A stretch of DNA of 64,000 nucleotides, taken from the NCBI RefSeq assembly GCF_014762705.1, contig NZ_JABURL010000080.1:1-64000 (forward strand), read 5' to 3'. Positions 1 through 9,124 of the stretch are shown one piece after another. How positions within the stretch are numbered: the stretch's first letter is position 1; each line of letters begins with the position of its first letter. Source of the DNA: Cyclobacterium sp. GTDB lineage: Bacteria > Bacteroidota > Bacteroidia > Cytophagales > Cyclobacteriaceae. A program made the position numbers and the translations under genes. The notes beneath the pieces are model-generated. The model was not told where the DNA came from and did no database searches. It was given only the letters and a program-made list of their open reading frames with translations.

Positions 1-112
1 TTATTGTTTATCAGTGCTACGAAATATTGGAGATTCAAACTTTTCCGAATATTCCAGAAAAATAGCCGCATAAAAAAGGCTGCCCTTTTCGGACAGCCTC
101 TTTTTTTATTTA
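1..112 (+). mobile_element. Right-end remnant of an IS1182-like element (copy A)
   Basis: These bases match 31453-31564 at 107 of 112 positions by eye, in the same orientation. The first 73 bases read in frame as the last 22 residues of a transposase-like protein ending in EYSRKIAA and a stop at 71-73; the copy at 31.5 kb encodes the same tail with one substitution. The hairpin at 78-98 is the right terminal repeat. The element runs off the left edge of the window, so whether it is intact outside cannot be told. The family call comes from the longer remnant at 31.2-31.5 kb. Confidence 0.7.
72..107. terminator. Bidirectional terminator hairpin downstream of sucD
   Basis: GGCTGCCC (78-85) pairs with GGACAGCC (91-98), one G-T wobble, around a TTTTC loop, with A-run on the left and T-run on the right, so it can work on both strands. 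On the minus strand it lies about 48 bases past the sucD stop. The same hairpin is the terminal repeat of the IS remnant, so sucD appears to use an IS end as its terminator. Confidence 0.7.
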
Positions 113-145
113 ACTTATTTTTTATCAGTGAGGGTGATAGGAAAA

Positions 146-1027
146 TTAGGCATCTACCCCCAAAGCCTTGGCCATTACCTCTCCGATTTCGGCAGGAGAT
201 TCAGCCACATAAATGCCATTCTCCTTCATAATGCGCATTTTGGCAATGGCTGTATCATCTTTTCCACCGATAATGGCACCTGCATGACCCATTCTTCGTC
301 CAGCAGGAGCAGTCTGCCCGGCAATAAAGCCAACTACCGGTTTTTTATTCCCGTTTTCTTTGATCCATTTCGCAGCTTCAGCTTCATAATTTCCCCCGAT
401 TTCTCCGATCATTACGATGGCATCTGTTTCAGGGTCTTCCATCAGCATTTGTACCGCTTCTTTGGTGGATGTACCAATAATGGGGTCGCCACCGATTCCA
501 ATGGCAGTAGAAACTCCAAGACCTGCTTTTGTGATCTGATCCGCCGCTTCATAGGTTAAGGTTCCTGATTTGGACACCACACCTACTCTCCCAGGCTTAA
601 AAACAAACCCCGGCATAATACCAACTTTAGCTTCACCCGGAGTGATTACACCCGGACAGTTGGGGCCTATCAAAGTAGCACCTTTCTTTTTGACAAAGGG
701 TTTGACTTTCATCATGTCCTTTACCGGAATTCCCTCGGTTATGGTAATGATTGTCTTTATCCCAGCATCAGCTGCTTCCATGATGGCATCCGCTGCGAAA
801 GCAGGAGGCACGAAAATAATGGTGGTGTCTGCCCCTTTGGACTTGACGGCATCTTCTACAGTATTGAAAACAGGTTTCCCAAGGTGGGTTGTGCCCCCTT
901 TTCCAGGTGTTACTCCTCCAACTACGTTGGTGCCATACTCGATCATCTGTTGGGCATGAAAAGAACCCTCAGTGCCGGTGAAGCCCTGAACAATAACTTT
1001 AGAATTTTTATTTACCAGTACGCTCAT
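146..1027 (-). CDS. sucD: Succinyl-CoA synthetase (ligase) alpha subunit
   Basis: The product interconverts succinyl-CoA and succinate with substrate-level phosphorylation in the TCA cycle, as a complex with the beta subunit SucC. The 293-residue length is normal for the family. The N-terminal CoA-binding Rossmann part carries [12 protein letters not shown] at about residues 15-26, and the active-site histidine that is phosphorylated is His248 in GHAGAIIGG. sucC is not in the window; the two subunit genes are often apart in Bacteroidota. A promoter candidate lies 27 bases upstream of the ATG. It connects functionally with the methylmalonyl-CoA mutase at 14.4 kb, whose product is succinyl-CoA. 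Confidence 0.97.
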   Translation of the reverse strand: MSVLVNKNSKVIVQGFTGTEGSFHAQQMIEYGTNVVGGVTPGKGGTTHLGKPVFNTVEDAVKSKGADTTIIFVPPAFAADAIMEAADAGIKTIITITEGIPVKDMMKVKPFVKKKGATLIGPNCPGVITPGEAKVGIMPGFVFKPGRVGVVSKSGTLTYEAADQITKAGLGVSTAIGIGGDPIIGTSTKEAVQMLMEDPETDAIVMIGEIGGNYEAEAAKWIKENGNKKPVVGFIAGQTAPAGRRMGHAGAIIGGKDDTAIAKMRIMKENGIYVAESPAEIGEVMAKALGVDA

Positions 1028-1053
1028 AAGTCTACATTATAATTAATTCGGTA

Positions 1054-1083
1054 CAAAAATAGAAGATAAAGAGCGATCACAAA
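1054..1083 (-). promoter_or_regulatory. Candidate Bacteroidota-type promoter of sucD
   Basis: On the minus strand TTTG (1083-1080) is followed after 18 bases by TATTTTTG (1061-1054), which fits the Bacteroidota primary-sigma consensus TTTG / TAnnTTTG. The expected start point falls about 20 bases before the sucD ATG. The assignment is by eye only. Confidence 0.5.
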
Positions 1084-1159
1084 AAGAAATGGCAAACAAT
1101 ATCAATTTAATTTAGAGTATTGATAACTTTTTATATTTTTAGGATTAGTTTGACAAGCC

Positions 1160-4100
1160 ATGAACAAATTATTCCTATTTATTTTTCTTTTTCTGGCCCA
1201 GGATTTGGCCTTGGGTCAAACTTTTAAATTCAATAAACAGGTTAAAGGCTTTGGACAAATTCCCAACCAAATCAATTCTATCGCCCAGGACAAGCGTGGA
1301 TTTGTCTGGGTTTCCAGCAACAGAGGCACCATTTTCTCCGATGGAATCGTTTCCCTTGAGCTCCCAGACAGCATCAAAACCGCATTTTCCACTCAACAGA
1401 AAGTTTGGGTGGATGAAGAGGGTTTGGTCTGGGTGTACCAAAGTGCCGGTCGCCCTCTTTTGTATCATTTTAATATGAATTCCTGGGAAAAGCCCCATTC
1501 CCTTTTGTCATCAATTGATTCATCGGCCTTTTTTGATTCTATAGATTTTTTCACCCTGGGTAGGAAAGAAAGCAAAAAACTCTTTCTGGTTTTGAAGAAT
1601 AGGATTGTTTATCAGGAACACCCAGAAAAAGAACCGGTTGATTTATGGACAGAAGGTTTTGGGAAATATTATTCCCATTTTGTTTCCGATACGGATACCT
1701 TATTTTTATTTGAGAGTGGTAGCTACCAATTGTTGGGTGAATCACTTCAACCCAAAGAAGACCTTTTCATTGGTCAGGTTGAGAACCCATTATTGAAGAT
1801 GATTCATTTGGAAGATAATGACACCTATTTTTATCTCACCAAAAATGCGGTTTATCAGGGAGACAGTTCAGGTAACCTGATTGATACATTGCATACAAAT
1901 TTCCGGCAGGAGTCGATAGGTCCGGAAGATTCCTACGACCTTTTTTACAAGTATGGTAAACTCTATTTTTATTATAATTCTCAATTGTTTCAATACAACC
2001 TCAAAACCCGGTCCCGGTTTGAAGTTTCAGCTTATGATGACTTGAAAACCAATCAGATAAATACCGCCCTGGTGGACAGGGAGGGAATAATCTGGGTGGG
2101 TACTTTCCGTGGATTGGCCAATCTTGCCAGTACCAGATTCCAGAATTTTGACGAAAGAACTGGTATGCCCAATTCTGATATTTCGGCAGCCATCATGTAT
2201 GGCCGGCGGAATTACCTTATTGGATTTGAAAATGGCATTCAGGTTTGGTATGGTTCCCGACCAGTGAAGACTTATTTTTTTTCAGATGAAAACTTTCCTA
2301 CCAGGAGAGAAAGGGTACTGAATTTCAGTCAGGACAAGAACAGCAATGTTTGGTTTTCTGCTTATGAAAATGGTCTCGGGTTTTTCGATACCAAAACCCA
2401 GAACTACAAATTATTCCAATTACCTGATCAGGAATTTGTAAGCTATGTTTTGGCAAAAGGTGACGACCTATGGATAGCAGGAAATGAAAAAATCTACACT
2501 GCGAAATTGCCAAGACCTGGTGCAGACCCGCAGCTGAGTGCCTATGATATTGGGCTTCCTGAAAATGAATCGATTGGTTTTATCCGGAAATTTGGACAAT
2601 TGAAAAACGGGAAATGGATTGTATTTGTAGCGGGGAGGCCTATTTCAACCAAAGATGTAAAAAGTTATGAAAAGGTGATCAAAGTTAATGGCTATGATTA
2701 TCTGGAAAGAAACGATACTTTGTTTTTAGGTACTGAAAAGGGGTATTTTTCTTATATTGATGGTGAGCTGATTCCCGCACAGTTACAAGGACAATTGATT
2801 GACCACCCGGTTTATGCCATTTTAGAAGATGAGAAGGGATATGTTTGGTTGGGTACAGATTCAGGGGTCATCCTCCATGAAAAAGATCGTTTGCGGGTCT
2901 TTGATGAAAATACAGGACTGCTGGGAAATGATGTGGGTAGCGGGGCTTTGGTTCAGGCAGACCGGGGCAGGGTTTTTATAGGTACCCAGAATGGGGTTTC
3001 TGTTTATTACCCTGAAGAAGACCAAAACTCCCTATCCAGCCCTCTGGTGAACCTCAACCAAGTAGCGGTAGTAGATGCGGAACCGGTAGAGTCGGACTTC
3101 CTGACCATTCCTTATCAGTTAAATAACATTGTCTGTTCTTTCAATGCTGCCAGTTTTCTGAATTCCCCAAACCTGGTGGTTCATTACCGTTTAGAGGGTT
3201 TTCATTCGGAATGGCAAAAAGTGGAGAACCCCAGAAGCAATGAGCTGTATTTCAATAACCTTCCTCCCGGAAGTTACCGGCTGGCCATGAAGGCATCACT
3301 GGTAGGGTATCCTGAATCGGAAACCGTTTATTCCACTGATTTTCAAATTGATAATCCTTTTTATTTTCAATTTTGGTTTGTTTTTCTAGTTACTGTCTTT
3401 TTAATTGTTTTGGGAATCGGAATCAATACCCTTTTCAGACAGGCCAGGCACCAGGGAGTGTTAAAAAATTCCCTAAATGAAAAAACCATTGAAATTGAAA
3501 ATAGGGAAGACCGTTTTCGCAATGTTTGGAATAGTTCACAGGATGGCTTACTGCTTTCTGTTCTGGGAGGACAAGTTATCGCAGCTAATCCCAATATATG
3601 CAAGATGGCTGCCGTAACTGAGAAATCCCTGCAGACTTACGGACTTGGACACCTTTTTGCCGAACCCACCTATTATGCAACAATTCGCAACCGGATAAAG
3701 GGCGATTTGCAAAATATCGATGGGAAGGGATTTACCTGCGAATTGGAAATGCCATTTCGCTCAGGAAAAAGGGAAATTGAATTGTTTATTTCAAGGATGA
3801 AAGAAGATTATCAGGGGAAACCACTTTATTTGAATGTATTTCGTGATATTTCTAGCAAAAAAGCCTATGAACAGGGATTGAAAATAGCGAAGGAAAAGGC
3901 AGAGGAAGTTAGCCAATTAAAAAGCAACATTTTATCCAATATGAGTCATGAGGTCAGAACCCCTTTGAACGGCATCTTGGGAAGTACGGAGCAACTTATT
4001 CAAAACAGAATAGGTGATGAGGATTTGCAAGGCCATCTGGAGATTATCAGGGAAAGTGGGGAAAGATTACTCCATACCATGACCAATATTCTGGACCTAT

Positions 4101-4591
4101 CCCTGATTGAATCCGATAAGGTTGATTTCATGCTTGAAAATACCAATATCAATGATTTTATTTCAAAAATATTGGTAAAACATAAATCGATCGGAATAAA
4201 AAAAGGTATCTTAGTCTCAACAAAATTTGTCACAAAACCTTTTGTTGCCAAAGTCGAAAGAAGGGGTTTGGAAATTATAGTGAATAATATAGTTGGGAAT
4301 TCGATTAAATATTCTGAAAAAGGAATGATTCAAATACGGGTGGAAAAAATTGAAAATCAGTTGGCTTTCCAGGTACAGGATCAGGGGGTGGGAATCAGTC
4401 AGGAATATTTGGCGAAATTGTTTTATCCCTTCGAGCAGGAAAGTAAGGGTTTTAGCCGTAAATTTGAAGGCTCGGGAATCGGGTTGGCTATTACCAGACA
4501 TTTAGTTGATCGCCTGAATGGGCATATTCAGGTTGAAAGCGAAAAAGGTAAAGGCACGTTGGTGAAAATATCCCTTCCTTTAGACGAGTAG
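1160..4591 (+). CDS. Sensor histidine kinase with periplasmic two-component propeller
   Basis: This 1143-residue protein resembles the HTCS-type sensors of Bacteroidota but stops after the kinase core. Order: signal peptide (1-20); periplasmic beta-propeller with Reg_prop-type blades such as GIIWVGTFRGLANL and GYVWLGTDSGV; Y_Y_Y domain at about 670-725; a transmembrane segment at about 735-755; a PAS domain at about 785-905; HisKA with phospho-acceptor His930 in MSHEVRTPL; HATPase with NSIKYS, DQGVGIS and GSGIGLA. It has neither a receiver nor an AraC DNA-binding domain, unlike classical HTCS. The next gene, 39 bases on, supplies a receiver, so the two probably form a phosphorelay. The ligand is unknown. 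Confidence 0.9.
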   Translation: MNKLFLFIFLFLAQDLALGQTFKFNKQVKGFGQIPNQINSIAQDKRGFVWVSSNRGTIFSDGIVSLELPDSIKTAFSTQQKVWVDEEGLVWVYQSAGRPLLYHFNMNSWEKPHSLLSSIDSSAFFDSIDFFTLGRKESKKLFLVLKNRIVYQEHPEKEPVDLWTEGFGKYYSHFVSDTDTLFLFESGSYQLLGESLQPKEDLFIGQVENPLLKMIHLEDNDTYFYLTKNAVYQGDSSGNLIDTLHTNFRQESIGPEDSYDLFYKYGKLYFYYNSQLFQYNLKTRSRFEVSAYDDLKTNQINTALVDREGIIWVGTFRGLANLASTRFQNFDERTGMPNSDISAAIMYGRRNYLIGFENGIQVWYGSRPVKTYFFSDENFPTRRERVLNFSQDKNSNVWFSAYENGLGFFDTKTQNYKLFQLPDQEFVSYVLAKGDDLWIAGNEKIYTAKLPRPGADPQLSAYDIGLPENESIGFIRKFGQLKNGKWIVFVAGRPISTKDVKSYEKVIKVNGYDYLERNDTLFLGTEKGYFSYIDGELIPAQLQGQLIDHPVYAILEDEKGYVWLGTDSGVILHEKDRLRVFDENTGLLGNDVGSGALVQADRGRVFIGTQNGVSVYYPEEDQNSLSSPLVNLNQVAVVDAEPVESDFLTIPYQLNNIVCSFNAASFLNSPNLVVHYRLEGFHSEWQKVENPRSNELYFNNLPPGSYRLAMKASLVGYPESETVYSTDFQIDNPFYFQFWFVFLVTVFLIVLGIGINTLFRQARHQGVLKNSLNEKTIEIENREDRFRNVWNSSQDGLLLSVLGGQVIAANPNICKMAAVTEKSLQTYGLGHLFAEPTYYATIRNRIKGDLQNIDGKGFTCELEMPFRSGKREIELFISRMKEDYQGKPLYLNVFRDISSKKAYEQGLKIAKEKAEEVSQLKSNILSNMSHEVRTPLNGILGSTEQLIQNRIGDEDLQGHLEIIRESGERLLHTMTNILDLSLIESDKVDFMLENTNINDFISKILVKHKSIGIKKGILVSTKFVTKPFVAKVERRGLEIIVNNIVGNSIKYSEKGMIQIRVEKIENQLAFQVQDQGVGISQEYLAKLFYPFEQESKGFSRKFEGSGIGLAITRHLVDRLNGHIQVESEKGKGTLVKISLPLDE

Positions 4592-4630
4592 ACCCATATG
4601 GAGATCCGCAATTTTAATAATTTTGTAAGT

Positions 4631-5809
4631 ATGTTTTCTCTTAAAATATTGATTACCGAAGACGATACCGTTTCGGCACTTTTGCTCAAAAAAGCTCTTG
4701 AAAAAAATCACCATCAAATTATTGGAATGGCTGATTCAGGAGAAATGGCGCTTGAAATCCTCAAAAATAACCGCGCAGATATAGTCATGATGGATATCAA
4801 CCTGTCCGGAAAACTGGATGGTATCAAAACTACTGAAATAATCAATGAAAAATATAATATACCAGTAGTTTACCTGACTGCCAGTTCTGATTCAGAAACA
4901 TTGCAAAAAGTCGCTGTTACCAATCCAAGTGCTTATGTGATCAAACCTTTTAATATCAGGGAGCTGAATATGGTCATAGAACTGGCCATATTTAAAGATA
5001 AAAAGGAAAAGGAACTGCAAAACCTCAACAATGAGCTGGAGGAAAAGGTGAGAAAAAGAACAGCTGACCTGAATGAAGCCAATAAAGAACTTCAGAAAGC
5101 ATTGGAAAAGGAGCGGGAATTGAGTGAATTAAAATCCAGGATTGTGCAGAACGTTTCCCATGGATTTAAAACTCCCCTAACTTCTATTCTGAGTTCCGCG
5201 CAATTGCTTAAAATGTATGCTGAAAAAGACCATCCCCATAAGGTCAAAATTGTAAAGCATTCTACCAAAATAGAAAATTCTGTAAGAAACCTGAACAGTC
5301 TTTTGACCAGCGTGTTGTTTTTTGGGAAAGCGGATGCGGATAAAATGAATTATAAGCCGGTAAGGATTTACACCTTAGCATTTCTGAATGAGGTGGTTGA
5401 CATGGTAAAGGCTGGTATTGAAAATGATGTAAAGATTCATACAGCATTTGATAAACTTCCCAAGATGATTACCTCCGACATGGATCTTCTTTACCAGATC
5501 CTGGAGAATCTTCTCTCCAATGCAGTCAAATACTCGAAAGATGGAGGTAAAGTAACATTTAAAGTTTACCATGAGGATGATTTGCTGAAACTTTCTATCA
5601 AAGATGAAGGGATAGGGATTTCGGAGGCGGAACAATCTCAGCTATTCGATCGTTTTTTCAGAGGTAAAAATGTAGGATTAAGAGAAGGTTCAGGATTAGG
5701 CTTGTCCATTGTGAAAAAATGTATTGAAGTAATCGGTGGGAAGATATCCTTCACCAGTAAGGTTAACAAAGGGACAGAGTTCAATCTGGAAATTCCCGCA
5801 AAAAAATAA
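4631..5809 (+). CDS. Receiver-histidine kinase hybrid (REC-HisKA-HATPase)
   Basis: A 392-residue cytoplasmic protein with a receiver domain first (about 4-120, acceptor Asp55 in MMDINL, Lys in VIKPFN), then a charged coiled coil (about 125-180), HisKA with His177, and HATPase (NAVKYS, DEGIGIS, GSGLGLS). The H-box reads SHGFKTPL: the acidic residue that normally follows the histidine is Gly, and this residue assists phosphotransfer in the family, so kinase activity may be altered. ATG 4631 was chosen because MFSLKILITEDD starts the receiver cleanly; an in-frame ATG at 4598 would add 11 residues. There is no DNA-binding output domain. It most likely receives phosphate from the upstream sensor. 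Confidence 0.88.
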   Translation: MFSLKILITEDDTVSALLLKKALEKNHHQIIGMADSGEMALEILKNNRADIVMMDINLSGKLDGIKTTEIINEKYNIPVVYLTASSDSETLQKVAVTNPSAYVIKPFNIRELNMVIELAIFKDKKEKELQNLNNELEEKVRKRTADLNEANKELQKALEKERELSELKSRIVQNVSHGFKTPLTSILSSAQLLKMYAEKDHPHKVKIVKHSTKIENSVRNLNSLLTSVLFFGKADADKMNYKPVRIYTLAFLNEVVDMVKAGIENDVKIHTAFDKLPKMITSDMDLLYQILENLLSNAVKYSKDGGKVTFKVYHEDDLLKLSIKDEGIGISEAEQSQLFDRFFRGKNVGLREGSGLGLSIVKKCIEVIGGKISFTSKVNKGTEFNLEIPAKK

Positions 5810-5815
5810 ATTTTA

Positions 5816-6454
5816 ATGATTGCCACCAAGTCTATTCAATTTTCCTATGAAGGAGTTCCGGCCTTTGAAATCCCGGATATTGAAATCAAGGCAGGCGAAG
5901 CTTTGCTGGTTTTGGGAAAATCAGGAAGTGGGAAAACTACCTTTTTAAATATTTTAGGTGGTCTGCTTGCCCCCGAAAAAGGTGAAATTCTCATTGATGG
6001 CATCTCGCTTTATTCCCTAAAAGGCCAAAATCTGGACAAATTCAGGGGTAAAAATATTGGTATAGTATTCCAAAAACCTCACATCCTGGGTCCGCTCTCT
6101 GTAGCAGAGAATATTGCACTGCCACATTTTTTCAGCAAAAGTTCGCATTCCGATAATGTGGACCATTACCTTAAAGAATTGGGCATATTGGATAAGAAAA
6201 ATGCCAGGATCAATACCTTGAGCGAAGGGGAAGCGCAACGCGTCTCTATAGCCCGTGCGCTGGTCAACGAACCAAAAATTATCCTTGCAGATGAACCTAC
6301 GGCTAGTTTGGATGATGAAAATGCCAAGATAGTAGTGGACCTTTTGAAAACTCAAGCTGCGAAACTCAAGGCAGCTTTGGTCATTGTCACGCATGATCAG
6401 CGGATCAAAAATGAAATCAACCAGAGCATAACCCTAAAGCGAAAGGACCTATGA
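5816..6454 (+). CDS. ABC transporter ATP-binding protein, LolD/MacB-like
   Basis: The 212-residue ATPase energises the permease encoded next, whose start overlaps its stop in an ATGA. Walker A is GKSGSGKTT at about residues 34-42; the signature loop reads LSEGE (135-139) rather than LSGGQ; Walker B ends in Asp159-Glu160 of LADEPTA; the H-loop His is in VIVTHDQ. Length and the VFQKPHILGPLSVAENIALP stretch place it with the MacB/LolD/FtsE class, which couples to FtsX-type permeases rather than to classical importers. The gap from the kinase gene is only 6 bases, so kinases and transporter may be one transcript. The substrate is discussed under the DUF3299-like gene. Confidence 0.92.
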   Translation: MIATKSIQFSYEGVPAFEIPDIEIKAGEALLVLGKSGSGKTTFLNILGGLLAPEKGEILIDGISLYSLKGQNLDKFRGKNIGIVFQKPHILGPLSVAENIALPHFFSKSSHSDNVDHYLKELGILDKKNARINTLSEGEAQRVSIARALVNEPKIILADEPTASLDDENAKIVVDLLKTQAAKLKAALVIVTHDQRIKNEINQSITLKRKDL

Positions 6455-7677
6455 GTATGTTGAAGCTGAGCTGGAAATACCTGCTGGCCAAACCCTGGAA
6501 TACTGCATTGAACATCCTTCTTCTGGCTTTAGGCTTGTCTATTATTACTGTATTGATCCTTATTCAGGATCAATTTGAAAATAAAATGAACAAGGATGCA
6601 GCCGGAATAGATTTGGTGATTGGTGCCAAAGGGAGCCCCTTACAATTGGTGCTGTCGTCCGTTTATCACATTGATTTTCCTACAGGTAACATCCCTTTGG
6701 ATGAGGCCAAAGCCATATCCAGAAACAGGTTGATAAAAAATACCATACCGCTGGGATTGGGGGATAACTACCAGGGATTCAGAATAGTGGGTACCAACCA
6801 TGACTATTTAGACCTTTATGGAGTTACATTTTCCGATGGTGAGGCCTGGAATCGCGCATTTGATGTGGTATTGGGAAGCGAAGTAGCAGAGAAGTCGGGA
6901 TTTGAAGTGGGTGATGTATTTGTTGGGTCTCATGGTATCGAAGCAGCTAGTCACGAACACGATGAACATCCCTACAAAGTGGTTGGGATTTTAGCACCCT
7001 CAGATAACATTGTGGATCAGTTGATCCTGACAAGTATTGAATCGGTTTGGTACGCCCATGATGAGGAGCATGACCATGATAAAATGGAAAAGGGAATCGC
7101 GAAATCCGGTTTTCCAGAGACAGAAGCGGGTGAGGAAAGGGAACTGACCACCCTTTTGGTGCAATACAGAAATCCCATAGCCGCAGTTCAATTGCCCAGA
7201 TTGGTAAACAGCAGAAGTTCCCTCCAGGCTGCATCTCCCTCATTTGAGATTTCACGCCTTTTCGAATTGTTAGGAGTCGGGATTTCTCTGGTCCAGGGTT
7301 TGGCCCTGATTATCGTGTTGATTGCGGGTTTAGGTATATTTATTGCGCTATACAACTCACTTAAAGAAAGAAAATATGATTTGGCGGTAATGCGTGCGAT
7401 AGGTGCTTCCAAAGAACAGCTTTTTATCCTCATCATTTTGGAGGGAATACTGCTTACCTTTCTTGGAGCTCTGGCAGGATTGTTGATCGGACACCTTTTT
7501 CTGTATATTTTGGTTACGATGAATGAGCAGGGGGCACTATCTGGTTTACGGGCGGATGTGTTTCTGAATCAAGAATGGTGGATTCTGGCCTATGCGTTGG
7601 CGGTAGGCATATTGGCCTCATTGATACCTGCCTGGAATGCCTATCGAACAGATATTGCTAACCAACTAACTAAATAA
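6451..7677 (+). CDS. ABC transporter permease, FtsX/MacB type, with His-rich loops
   Basis: A 408-residue inner-membrane protein with the FtsX topology: one N-terminal transmembrane helix (about 15-37), a large periplasmic domain, and three C-terminal helices (about 270-300, 320-350, 372-395). The periplasmic domain carries two histidine clusters, SHEHDEHP near residue 168 and HDEEHDHDK near residue 203, which look like metal-binding loops. It shares an ATGA overlap with the ATPase gene, and the DUF3299-like gene follows 4 bases later. An alternative is general lipoprotein or peptide export as in MacB; the His clusters argue for something metal-related. Confidence 0.88.
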   Translation: MSMLKLSWKYLLAKPWNTALNILLLALGLSIITVLILIQDQFENKMNKDAAGIDLVIGAKGSPLQLVLSSVYHIDFPTGNIPLDEAKAISRNRLIKNTIPLGLGDNYQGFRIVGTNHDYLDLYGVTFSDGEAWNRAFDVVLGSEVAEKSGFEVGDVFVGSHGIEAASHEHDEHPYKVVGILAPSDNIVDQLILTSIESVWYAHDEEHDHDKMEKGIAKSGFPETEAGEERELTTLLVQYRNPIAAVQLPRLVNSRSSLQAASPSFEISRLFELLGVGISLVQGLALIIVLIAGLGIFIALYNSLKERKYDLAVMRAIGASKEQLFILIILEGILLTFLGALAGLLIGHLFLYILVTMNEQGALSGLRADVFLNQEWWILAYALAVGILASLIPAWNAYRTDIANQLTK

Positions 7678-7681
7678 AAAA

Positions 7682-8119
7682 ATGACGATGATAATGAGAT
7701 ATTTGATTGTGCTATTGACCTTTTTTTCTTTTTCTTCCATGGCCCAACAGGGTAGTGTTTGGAAGGATTTATCCAATGTAACTTATGAAATTGGAGAGGA
7801 TGAATTCGGGGAATTGTACCTTCCTGTATTTGACGAAAAGATCAAAAAACTTCAGGGAGAAGAAATCACAGCAGAGGGATATATTATTCCTTTTGAAGGG
7901 ATGTTTAAACCCGAGCACATAATCCTTTCTTCTTTGCCCCTTGCGGAATGCTTTTTTTGTGGTTCTGGGGGACCGGAAACGGTCATGGAAGTCATGCTCA
8001 ATGAACCTATAAAATATACATCAAAGAAAGTGCAGGTAAAAGGCAAATTAGAATTGAATGCAAAGGACCCTGAGAAGTTAATGTACATTTTGAATGATGC
8101 CATGTTGGTTTCTCCCTGA
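7682..8119 (+). CDS. DUF3299-like exported protein
   Basis: A 145-residue protein with a signal peptide ending in SMAQ. ATGs at 7682, 7688 and 7694 are all in frame; the last gives the neatest signal peptide. The mature part has the pattern GYIIPFEGMF, then a cysteine pair in ECFFCGSGGPETVMEV, then a VKGKLELNAKD segment, which I match from memory to DUF3299. In gammaproteobacteria, proteins of this family sit beside an ABC ATPase and FtsX-like permease in zinc-responsive loci. Here the same three components are contiguous, so a role in zinc or other metal handling at the envelope is plausible. The family assignment is moderate because it was made by eye. Confidence 0.65.
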   Translation: MTMIMRYLIVLLTFFSFSSMAQQGSVWKDLSNVTYEIGEDEFGELYLPVFDEKIKKLQGEEITAEGYIIPFEGMFKPEHIILSSLPLAECFFCGSGGPETVMEVMLNEPIKYTSKKVQVKGKLELNAKDPEKLMYILNDAMLVSP

Positions 8120-8130
8120 TGCCAAATGTT

Positions 8131-8967
8131 TTAACCCATTTTCCCAGCTTCAGCATGTTCGGTTTCCATGTTTAGGAAATCAGTCATCAGTTTTTTGGTG
8201 AAAGCGCCCGGTAGACCATCCCCTATCTTTACCGTATCAATTTGGGTAATAGGAAGGATTCTTTTGGTGGTGGAACTGATAAAAACCTCATCAGCATCTA
8301 GTAAGTCTTCCAGGCTAAAGTCAGAAAGGCTGGTTTGAGCAGCCAGTTCCATGACTTTTTTTCTGGTGATCCCCCAAAGGATATCTCGTTGAGGAGTATA
8401 GATTTGACCATGTTTTACCAGGAATATATTACTTCTGGAGCTTTCTGAAACCCTGCCATTGTGATGGTAAACCACATCCTCTGCACCCTGTGCTTTCCAA
8501 TCCAGGCTCAGCCAGCAGGGATACGTATAATTGGTAGTTTTAATGGCTGGTAAAGGTCGGACATAATCCACACTCAATAGTTTTACCCCTTTTGCATACT
8601 TTTCCTGAGAAGGGAGCATCAATGGCTCGCAAAAAATAAATAGCTTGCCCTGAGCAGGAAGGAAGTGATTGGGAGATATTCCCCCTGTCAGCACCATTCT
8701 TATTCCCCCATCTTGGTGGTTGTTTTTTTCTATCAGCCGATAAATGATATCCCTCAGCTCCTGAATGCTGTATGCCAGTGGCAATCCGGCCTTGTTTGCC
8801 GAAAGCGTAAATCTTTTAAGGTAATCTTCCAGAAATAAAGGGTGGTGGCCCACCGTTCTGAAAAAATCAAAAATAGCATAGCCTCTGATCAGTCCAATGT
8901 CAAGCGGATGAACGCTGGCCTTTTCGCTGGCAATAATCTTATTTTCTGCAAAGCAATAAGGTTTCAT
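8131..8967 (-). CDS. Class IV PLP aminotransferase (D-amino acid/branched-chain/ADC lyase group)
   Basis: The 278-residue product belongs to the fold-type IV PLP enzymes. The Schiff-base lysine is in PLPAIKTTNY, and the conserved EssrSN segment (HNGRVSESSRSNIFLVK) and the phosphate-binding GITRKK turn are present. The family includes branched-chain aminotransferase, D-amino acid aminotransferase and 4-amino-4-deoxychorismate lyase; at this length, and without the branched-chain signatures, either of the last two is likelier. It is convergent with the DUF3299-like gene, 11 bases away, with no clear terminator hairpin between them. Upstream lies a very AT-rich 157-base gap. Confidence 0.88.
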   Translation of the reverse strand: MKPYCFAENKIIASEKASVHPLDIGLIRGYAIFDFFRTVGHHPLFLEDYLKRFTLSANKAGLPLAYSIQELRDIIYRLIEKNNHQDGGIRMVLTGGISPNHFLPAQGKLFIFCEPLMLPSQEKYAKGVKLLSVDYVRPLPAIKTTNYTYPCWLSLDWKAQGAEDVVYHHNGRVSESSRSNIFLVKHGQIYTPQRDILWGITRKKVMELAAQTSLSDFSLEDLLDADEVFISSTTKRILPITQIDTVKIGDGLPGAFTKKLMTDFLNMETEHAEAGKMG

Positions 8968-9124
8968 TTATTATCTAAATTATATTTATTTTAATTTTAT
9001 TGTTATAATTATTCTTTTACAATGAAATTATATTAGTTTTTATTTTTTTTTAAGGGTAATTTTTTTAAAATTTACTGCTGTTTTGAATATCACCTATCAC
9101 CCAAACCCAATATTAACGTTTGCC

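Noticed and set aside
570-959. 129-residue plus-strand frame opposite sucD
   Set aside because: It is a codon-shadow of sucD and encodes a repetitive Pro/Ala/Ser/Thr pattern.
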